From contig WALQ01000054.1 of the NCBI GenBank assembly GCA_015522745.1, positions 1 through 5,180 on the forward strand: a DNA stretch of 5,180 nucleotides, read 5' to 3'. Positions 1 through 3,918 of this stretch are shown here, in pieces (position 1 is the stretch's first letter; each line of letters starts with the position of its first letter). The notes under the pieces were generated by a model. The model ran no database searches. It had not been told where the DNA came from and worked only from the letters and a program-made list of their open reading frames with translations. The DNA comes from Candidatus Aenigmatarchaeota archaeon. Lineage in GTDB: Archaea > Aenigmatarchaeota > Aenigmatarchaeia > GW2011-AR5 > WALA01. A program made the translations under genes and the position numbers.

Positions 1-2
1 CT

Positions 3-149
3 ACGGAAACCAATAAGAATCAAACTTCTCCGAAAATCGGAGAAGGCGGAAAAGAGGCGAATTCTGAACTCTCACAATTCATTGTTAAGATAAATAATCG
101 TTCTAACATTCACATGAAGGTTTGTGAAGGTTTCGTGAAGTTCACGTGA
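3..149 (+). CDS. possible 3' end of an upstream gene (weak)
   Basis: A forward frame is open from the window edge and ends at a TGA at 147-149, inside the first perfect TTCACGTGAA repeat. The encoded tail of about 48 residues is polar (it includes KIGEGGKEANSELSQF) and could be a disordered C-terminus. No domain is recognisable and there is no start in the window. A second frame is also open until 91-93, so openness alone means little. The 9-bp hairpin at 25-45 lies in this stretch and would suit non-coding DNA equally well. I cannot name a product; this is listed only because a gene may enter from the left. Confidence 0.2.
   Translation, partial: TETNKNQTSPKIGEGGKEANSELSQFIVKINNRSNIHMKVCEGFVKFT
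25..45. repeat. perfect 9-bp inverted repeat with 3-nt loop
   Basis: CTTCTCCGA at 25-33 is matched exactly by TCGGAGAAG at 37-45 around an AAA loop. It lies left of the iteron-like arrays. No T-run follows, so it does not look like a terminator. It could be an operator or a structural element at the border of the repeat region. Pairing is certain; function is unknown. Confidence 0.6.
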
Positions 150-184
150 ATATTCACGCACCTTCACGTGAACTTCACGTGAAT
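109..184. repeat. iteron-like array A, seven ~11-bp units
   Basis: Units begin near 109, 119/120, 130, 141, 152, 163 and 174. Those at 141-150, 163-172 and 174-183 are perfect TTCACGTGAA palindromes. The unit at 109-118 has one mismatch (TTCACATGAA). Units around 120-128 and 130-139 keep mainly the right half GTGAA, and that at 152-162 keeps the left half TTCACG. Steps are 11 bp except one of about 10, so sites fall on nearly the same face of the helix. This suggests cooperative binding of a dimeric or filament-forming protein. Confidence 0.85.
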
Positions 185-251
185 ATATGAACTTGAAAAT
201 AAAATGTCTAACATTTAGAAACATTGGCAGATTTTTGTCTCACTTCTCGTC

Positions 252-274
252 GTTTTTGATCTTGAGTCAAAAAC
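252..274. repeat. 8-bp inverted repeat, 7-nt loop
   Basis: GTTTTTGA at 252-259 pairs exactly with TCAAAAAC at 267-274. It lies in the 220-bp spacer between arrays A and B and has no detectable relation to the iteron sequence. It could extrude as a cruciform or fold in a transcript, but no promoter or gene is evident beside it. Function is unknown. Confidence 0.5.
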
Positions 275-367
275 TTGACCTTCACAAAACATAACATACG
301 ATTTGTTTTCTTACTCGTTATTGTTTCTGAATTGGCCCGGATGCGTGCATTATACTCACGATAGTCG

Positions 368-392
368 CTACTACACATATTAATTGTAGTAG
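368..392. repeat. 8-bp inverted repeat just before array B
   Basis: CTACTACA at 368-375 pairs exactly with TGTAGTAG at 385-392 across a 9-nt loop. It ends 12 bp before the first perfect iteron of array B. The right arm TGTAGTAG recurs once more at 838-845, ahead of the ATPase promoter. It may be a second protein site within the same regulatory region; no family is recognised. Confidence 0.5.
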
Positions 393-404
393 GACATTCA
401 TATG

Positions 405-469
405 TTCACGTGAACTTCACGTGAAGTTGTGTGAATATTCACGTGAACTTCACGTATATTTCACGCAAA
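405..469. repeat. iteron-like array B, six 11-bp units
   Basis: Left halves start at 405, 416, 427, 438, 449 and 460, exactly 11 bp apart. Units 405-414, 416-425 and 438-447 are perfect TTCACGTGAA. Unit 427-435 keeps TT and GTGAA, and 449-458 and 460-469 keep TTCACG with a degenerate right half. This is the most regular array in the window. Strict phasing with decay at the right edge is what tandem protein-binding sites look like rather than random low-complexity DNA. Confidence 0.88.
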
Positions 470-626
470 ATTATGCGTTAAATTGCCGATATTCTTCGAA
501 ATTTTGAACCTGCGTGAATATATATGAACAACTTGTTTTCTATAAATTTTCTTCACATCTTTGATCTTTTCCATGAAAATTGGGGCATAAATTCATTATT
601 TGACGAATTTAATATCAAATTACATC
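470..626. other. AT-rich spacer, possible unwinding element
   Basis: This stretch between arrays B and C is visibly richer in A and T than its flanks, especially about 530-625. It includes ATATATGAA, TATAAATTTTC and AATTTAATATCAAAT runs. Half-sites related to the iteron occur at about 505-509, 514-519 and 524-529, roughly 10 bp apart. Short inverted arms AAATTC (589-594) and GAATTT (605-610) are also present. AT-rich DNA beside initiator boxes is the usual place of strand opening in origins; that role here is inferred. Confidence 0.35.
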
Positions 627-718
627 CATGAACGTTCGTGAACTTGATGTGAATGTTTTGTGAACGTAGCGTGAACATTATGTGAACATTGTGGACGGGC
701 TGTGAACGTGATGTGCAA
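627..718 (+). repeat. degenerate directional array C of GTGAA half-sites
   Basis: The + strand carries GTGAA at 638, 649, 660, 671, 682 and 702, with variants GTGGA at 691 and GTGCA at 713, and ATGAA at 628. Steps are 11, 11, 11, 11, 9, 11 and 11 bp. The left half of the palindrome is mostly lost and the six bases before each GTGAA vary freely. The array is therefore polar, unlike A and B. It ends about 175 bp before the TATA box of the ATPase gene. Lower-affinity or polymerisation-dependent sites for the same protein are a reasonable reading. Confidence 0.78.
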
Positions 719-892
719 GTATTACAAATAAGAAAACAGATGGGAATTTCATCTCTATTGTTTTGATGGTTTTTTTTGAAATGATCGTACTTTATGTGAA
801 TCGAACTCTCACAAATGAGTTTACTCCATATAAAACATGTAGTAGAGTTTGTCTCATTGGTTTTGGTTTCGTCCTGAAAAATAATAAAAAAG

Positions 893-900
893 TATATAAA
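893..900 (+). promoter_or_regulatory. TATA box of the ATPase gene
   Basis: TATATAAA is preceded by a purine-rich AATAATAAAAAAG tract that could serve as the TFB recognition element. Its centre is about 25 bp before the ATG at 922, so transcription should start at or next to that codon. No ribosome binding site precedes 922, which agrees with a leaderless mRNA. Confidence 0.7.
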
Positions 901-921
901 CGTAAAATACAAATAAATATC

Positions 922-2070
922 ATGGGAGATGACAGTGACGTAAACCAAAATGAATCAAATGAACATTCACGTGAAGTTAACGTGAATTCACGTGAACATC
1001 CCATCGATTATAAGAAATGGTTTGATAAATTCGAATGGACCAGAAACCCATTCGTTCTTTCAGTCGATCCAAAGCTTCTCGTTGGATATGAGGAGCAGAC
1101 ATCAAAGCTTCTCGAGTATATGGATGAAGGGCGACGCATAATTCTTCTCAAAGGTCCAACGGGCTCTGGGAAGACAACACTCATGCGATGGATCGAAGAG
1201 CGTGTTCGAAAGAAGTACAAAGTCATATTTCTTGCAAAACCGCCAACAACACCCGACGAGTTTGTCGAGATATTTCAGAGCGCATTTCCAACACCATGGT
1301 TTTTGAGGCCGTTTATCCCTAACATAAAAAATATTTATCAGATTCCGGATTTCGTAAACAAAAAATTGAGTGGAAAACGACTCGTTCTACTTATAGATGA
1401 AATTCACGAAGCACCAACAAGTGTGCTTGAGTGGATTCGTGTTTTCTCCGACCAGATAAACGACGCTGTCATAATACTTTCCGGTCTTCCATCATTCGAG
1501 ATGATGCTCAAAGAAAAACTCGAGACGTTGGAGAAGAGGATAACGGCGCGCATAGACGTCCTATCCCTAACAAAAGAAAACACGAGGGAGCTCATCGAGA
1601 AGCGAATAAAAAGCGTTGGTGGCCGTGACACATCTCCATTCACAGATGAAGTCATCGAAAAAATATTCGAGCGGACAAATGGATTTCCACGCGATGTTCT
1701 CAAGACTTGTGAATACCTTGTTGAAAAGGCAATAGCAAAAGGAACGTTTACGCTCTCCGCGGATATGATAAAAGAAGTGACAAGTGAAAAGAAGAAAGAA
1801 AAGTACAACATAAGCTATGAAGTCCTTTACAACTTGAGCCCAAGACAACAGGAGATAATTGAAATACTTGCAAAAGGAGATATGACTCCTGGGCAGATAG
1901 CTAACTCGCTAGACCTCACGGAGTACAAGTCAAGGCAGCATGCTGTACGTTCTGTGAACAACATTTTACAGCGCTTGACGCAAGAAGGTTATATAGAGAG
2001 GCGCCGTGTCGGAAAAGCGTTCGTTTACACATTAATGCCCAAAATAAGAAACATGCTTGTAAATCGTTAA
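922..2070 (+). CDS. AAA+ ATPase with C-terminal winged helix, putative replication initiator
   Basis: A 382-residue P-loop ATPase. Residues 30-60 contain a WFDKF..NPF..LLVGYEEQ segment like that leading the ATPase domain in ExeA/TniB-type AAA proteins. Walker A is GPTGSGKT (78-85), Walker B is LVLLIDE (154-160), sensor 1 lies near LSG (186-188), arginine-finger candidates are R207 and R210, and the sensor-2-like motif is GFPRD (254-258). Residues about 300-375 form a winged helix-turn-helix (LSPRQQEIIEIL, then GQIANSL and a basic wing ERRRVGKAFVYT). Combined AAA+ and winged-helix domains are typical of Orc1/Cdc6-like initiators, but the N-terminal motifs are not classical Cdc6. The start at 922 is chosen because the TATA box is about 25 bp upstream; the frame stays open to an ATG at 763 but that part overlaps the promoter. 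The first 27 residues are polar and partly encoded by iteron copies (HSRE twice). It probably binds the arrays upstream; transcription regulation is an alternative role. Confidence 0.85.
   Translation: MGDDSDVNQNESNEHSREVNVNSREHPIDYKKWFDKFEWTRNPFVLSVDPKLLVGYEEQTSKLLEYMDEGRRIILLKGPTGSGKTTLMRWIEERVRKKYKVIFLAKPPTTPDEFVEIFQSAFPTPWFLRPFIPNIKNIYQIPDFVNKKLSGKRLVLLIDEIHEAPTSVLEWIRVFSDQINDAVIILSGLPSFEMMLKEKLETLEKRITARIDVLSLTKENTRELIEKRIKSVGGRDTSPFTDEVIEKIFERTNGFPRDVLKTCEYLVEKAIAKGTFTLSADMIKEVTSEKKKEKYNISYEVLYNLSPRQQEIIEILAKGDMTPGQIANSLDLTEYKSRQHAVRSVNNILQRLTQEGYIERRRVGKAFVYTLMPKIRNMLVNR
959..996 (+). repeat. iteron cluster D inside the ATPase coding region
   Basis: Perfect TTCACGTGAA occurs at 966-975 and 987-996, with a 9/10 match TTAACGTGAA at 977-986, and an ATGAA half-site just before at 959-963. 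Right halves are at 971, 982 and 992, so steps are 11 and 10 bp. The cluster begins about 40 bp after the predicted transcription start. Bound protein here could block elongation and give autorepression. In the ATPase frame it reads HSREVNVNSREH. Confidence 0.85.
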
Positions 2071-2072
2071 TC

Positions 2073-2080
2073 TTTATAAA
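2073..2080 (+). promoter_or_regulatory. TATA box of the PRC-barrel gene
   Basis: TTTATAAA starts three bases after the ATPase stop codon. The expected transcription start is about 2098-2103, giving a leader of about 17 nt before the ATG at 2117. The PRC gene thus appears to have its own promoter, though read-through from the ATPase gene is possible because no T-run terminator lies between them. Confidence 0.6.
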
Positions 2081-2107
2081 CTTTAAAATGAAAATAAAAA
2101 TGTCAGA

Positions 2108-2112
2108 GGTGA
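2108..2112 (+). promoter_or_regulatory. Shine-Dalgarno GGTGA of the PRC-barrel gene
   Basis: GGTGA lies 4 nt before the ATG at 2117, in the context GAGGTGA. It matches the archaeal 16S 3' end and fixes the start codon. The same motif precedes radA. Confidence 0.7.
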
Positions 2113-2116
2113 AATT

Positions 2117-2374
2117 ATGATCAGAAGCAGTGGGAAAGATTTGATCGGAAAAATAGTTGTCTCCGAAGAAACCGGAAGAAAATTCGGGGTAGTTGGAGAT
2201 TTTACATTCATTGCTGAAAGCGGTGAGCTCCTCAACATAGTTCTCGTTGAACCGACAAAAAACACACTTGATGCGAATTTTGAAAAGGATGACAGAGGGC
2301 GAATACTCGTTCCATTCTCTGCAGTGAAGAGCGTCGGCGACTTTGTAATAATCTCCGAAAAGGAGCTCCAGTGA
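2117..2374 (+). CDS. small PRC-barrel domain protein
   Basis: An 85-residue protein that is essentially one PRC-barrel domain. It opens with SSGKDLIGKIVVSEETGRKFG (residues 4-24), followed by GDFTFIAESGELLNIVLVEP (28-46) and the closing strand ILVPFSAVKSVGDFVII (63-79). Stand-alone archaeal PRC-barrel proteins of 75-100 residues are common. Some, the CdpB proteins, act in cell division with SepF; others are uncharacterised, and I cannot assign this one to CdpB. No signal peptide or membrane segment is seen, so it is cytosolic. It follows the ATPase gene by 46 bp with its own TATA box and a GGTGA site. Both genes read the same way, so a link between replication initiation and cell division is conceivable but unproven. 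Confidence 0.85.
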   Translation: MIRSSGKDLIGKIVVSEETGRKFGVVGDFTFIAESGELLNIVLVEPTKNTLDANFEKDDRGRILVPFSAVKSVGDFVIISEKELQ

Positions 2375-2384
2375 TTTCTATCTT

Positions 2385-2403
2385 TCGTTATTTTTTCTTT
2401 CTT
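2385..2403 (+). terminator. T-rich terminator after the PRC-barrel gene
   Basis: Starting about 10 nt after the stop codon the + strand runs through CGTTATTTTTTCTTTCTTA without a stem-loop. Archaeal RNA polymerase terminates at such T-rich stretches. It separates the PRC gene from the orphan gene downstream. Confidence 0.55.
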
Positions 2404-2411
2404 ATATTTCA

Positions 2412-2421
2412 AGATCGATCT
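2412..2421. repeat. 10-bp palindrome AGATCGATCT
   Basis: A perfect palindrome in the 173-bp gap between the PRC and orphan genes, just after the T-rich terminator and about 100 bp ahead of the orphan gene's TATA box. It may be an operator or chance; nothing else ties it to either gene. Confidence 0.3.
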
Positions 2422-2490
2422 AAAATCTAAGTTCTTGGAAACAACTATTGTGTATTTGAATAACATATTTGTTGAGAAATGCGGTAACTC

Positions 2491-2506
2491 GTAAATCTTC
2501 ATTTAC
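2491..2506. repeat. 6-bp inverted repeat upstream of the orphan promoter
   Basis: GTAAAT (2491-2496) pairs with ATTTAC (2501-2506) across a 4-nt loop. It ends 12 bp before the TATA element at 2519, a usual place for an activator or repressor site in archaea. The match is short and could be fortuitous. Confidence 0.3.
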
Positions 2507-2518
2507 AATATAGATACT

Positions 2519-2526
2519 TATTTAAA
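2519..2526 (+). promoter_or_regulatory. TATA box of the orphan gene
   Basis: TATTTAAA is centred about 25 bp before the ATG at 2548, the same geometry as the other promoters here. Initiation is therefore expected at or beside 2548. Confidence 0.6.
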
Positions 2527-2547
2527 TCAACTAATTTATAGCAATTT

Positions 2548-2925
2548 ATGGAAGTGAAAAATATGAAACTTATTTATTCTGCAATTTCTAAACATTGTTT
2601 TTATTTTAGGATGCATATTTCTAAATTTATCTTGGAACAGAATTGTGTTCCTTTAAATCCGTTTATGATTTTTGAATATTTCATGCTTGATGCTGTTGAT
2701 AGAGAGATTATACGAAATGCAAATAATAACCTAGTTAAAAAAGCCGATGAATTGTGGGTCTTTGGCCCAATTAGTGATGGCGTGCTTGAAGAAATTAAAC
2801 TCACAAAGCAAATGAACAAACCAGTTAGATATTTTAAAATATTGGATAGTAAAGAAATAAAAGAAATTTCAAAGAGCGAAGTAGAATTTGAGGAAGGTTT
2901 GAAAAAATACAAGAGTGAATTATAG
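2548..2925 (+). CDS. conserved-looking hypothetical, possible nucleoside deoxyribosyltransferase-like fold
   Basis: A soluble protein of 125 residues. After a short N-terminus it shows IYSAISKH (9-16), VPLNPF (34-39) and DELWVFGPISDGVLEEIKLTKQMNKPVRYF (67-96). The pattern of an early strand, a P-x-NP turn and a late LWVFGPxSDGVxxEI strand-helix resembles small proteins related to nucleoside 2-deoxyribosyltransferases (DUF4406/DUF7768-like). That is a memory-based resemblance and no activity is claimed. Two starts are possible: ATG 2548, about 25 bp from the TATA centre (leaderless), or ATG 2563 giving 120 residues, with GGAAGTGA a few bases before it. Starting at MKLIYSA would fit the fold well. 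Its codons are clearly more AT-rich than those of radA or rpa, hinting at separate acquisition. It converges on radA with a 42-bp gap. Confidence 0.7.
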   Translation: MEVKNMKLIYSAISKHCFYFRMHISKFILEQNCVPLNPFMIFEYFMLDAVDREIIRNANNNLVKKADELWVFGPISDGVLEEIKLTKQMNKPVRYFKILDSKEIKEISKSEVEFEEGLKKYKSEL

Positions 2926-2967
2926 TCGGTTGAGAGCAGACGTTGATTCCCACATTCGTTCATTCCT

Positions 2968-3918
2968 TTAATCTCTTATTCCATCTTCTGTCACTTGAAA
3001 TATCGCTTCTCCTTCTGGAAGGCATGGTGAGTCTATCAATCTTGCAACCCTCTTTCCGCCTTTTGCGCGTCTCAAGTACAATCTGTATGTTGCAGCGTGA
3101 CCGAGGACATTTCCACCTATTGGCTTCGTCGGGTCGCCGAAAAGCATTCCAGGGTCACTCATAACTTGGTTAGTTATATAAATGGCAATATTGAATAAGT
3201 CTGAAATTTTCTGCAGTGTGTGAAGATGCCTGTTGAGCTTCTGCTGCCTCGCGGCGAGCTCCCCACGCCCCGAGTAATCTGTTCTGAACAATGATGTGAG
3301 TGAATCAACTATGAGCAGTTTTACATTCTTTTCCTTTATTACATCTTTCGATTGCTCGGCGAGAACAACTTGATGGTCTGAATTGTACGCGCGCGCGACG
3401 AGTATGTTTTTCAGAACTTCATCAGAGTCGAGATCGAGCGCTTTTGACATTTGGACTATTCTCTCAGGTCGGAATGTTCCTTCCGTGTCTATGTATATTG
3501 CCTTTCCAGCAAGACCTCCTTTCTCTTCAGGAAGTTGCACGTTCACGGCAAGTTGGTGCGCGAGCTGTGTTTTGCTCGAACCAAATGCGCCGTGTGTTTC
3601 TGTTATAGCTTGCGTTTCTATGCCACCGTTTAGAAGGTTGTCGAGTGCCTTGCTACCCGTTGTTATTTTTCCAACTTGTTTCCTTATCTCATAAACTTCA
3701 TCGGCCGTCTTGAAACCCATTTTTAGTTTTGAACGTGCTGCAGTAATTATTTTCTCTGATGTCGCTTCTCCTATTTCGGCTGCTGCAGAGAGCTCACCTG
3801 CAGATGCCGCAGCAATTGACATGAGATCAACGTATCCAGCAGCACGTAATTTTTCAGCTGCCTTTGGTCCAACACCTGGCAGACTTTCAATATTTTCTTC
3901 TTCATTCTTTTTTGCCAT
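2968..3918 (-). CDS. radA: RadA, archaeal RecA/Rad51-family recombinase
   Basis: A 316-residue strand-exchange ATPase, normal length for RadA. It forms filaments on single-stranded DNA for homologous recombination and fork repair. Residues 8-62 are the helix-hairpin-helix N-domain (LPGVGPKAAEKL). GFKTA (68-72) is the FxxA polymerisation motif. Walker A is 110-117, the catalytic Glu is in TEGTFRPER (145-153), Walker B is LLIVD (201-205), TNQV (249-252) leads into loop L2, and SPCLPEGEAIF (297-307) is the usual C-terminus. Walker A reads GAFGSSKT, where RadA proteins usually have GEFGSGKT, so the Gly before Lys is Ser and the Glu is Ala. The ATG at 3918 is preferred because GGTGA sits 5 nt upstream; ATG 3924 and TTG 3930 would overlap or swallow that site. 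It overlaps the rpa gene by 17 nt, so translation is probably coupled. Confidence 0.96.
   Translation of the reverse strand: MAKKNEEENIESLPGVGPKAAEKLRAAGYVDLMSIAAASAGELSAAAEIGEATSEKIITAARSKLKMGFKTADEVYEIRKQVGKITTGSKALDNLLNGGIETQAITETHGAFGSSKTQLAHQLAVNVQLPEEKGGLAGKAIYIDTEGTFRPERIVQMSKALDLDSDEVLKNILVARAYNSDHQVVLAEQSKDVIKEKNVKLLIVDSLTSLFRTDYSGRGELAARQQKLNRHLHTLQKISDLFNIAIYITNQVMSDPGMLFGDPTKPIGGNVLGHAATYRLYLRRAKGGKRVARLIDSPCLPEGEAIFQVTEDGIRD

Larger units (their letters stand above)
109..720. other. candidate replication origin (iteron arrays plus AT-rich DNA)
   Basis: No convincing gene is seen between about 150 and 921. The stretch holds three clusters of an 11-bp-spaced element (core TTCACGTGAA or half-site GTGAA) at about 109-184, 405-469 and 627-718. 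Between them are hairpins at 252-274 and 368-392, scattered half-sites near 505-529, and AT-rich DNA around 530-625. Downstream is a gene for an AAA+ ATPase with a winged-helix domain. Archaeal origins commonly consist of repeated initiator boxes and an AT-rich unwinding region beside the initiator gene, so the arrangement fits an origin. The repeat is not one I recognise as a standard Orc1/Cdc6 box. An extended operator region controlling the ATPase gene is the main alternative. Confidence 0.5.

Noticed and set aside
109..718. CRISPR array
   Set aside because: The repeat is 10-11 bp with essentially no spacers, and no cas genes are present; the pattern is tandem protein-binding sites.
763..921. 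N-terminal extension of the ATPase to ATG 763
   Set aside because: The extension contains the TATA box at 893-900 and reads as low-quality protein (FFEMIVLYVN...), while 922 has ideal TATA spacing.
553..948. Minus-strand open frame of 131 codons
   Set aside because: It runs through array C and the ATPase promoter. Its recurring VH/IHI residues are a translation of the iterons, no domain is seen, and no promoter or ribosome binding site supports it.
1404..1848. Antisense open frames over the ATPase gene
   Set aside because: Shadows of a strong coding frame; no domains. The same applies to frames opposite radA and rpa (3383-3694, 4485-4916) and opposite the PRC and orphan genes.
2900..2970. 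Terminator for radA in the convergent gap
   Set aside because: The 42-bp gap has no T-run on the minus strand. A run opposite 2903-2908 lies inside the orphan gene and may serve, but this cannot be supported.
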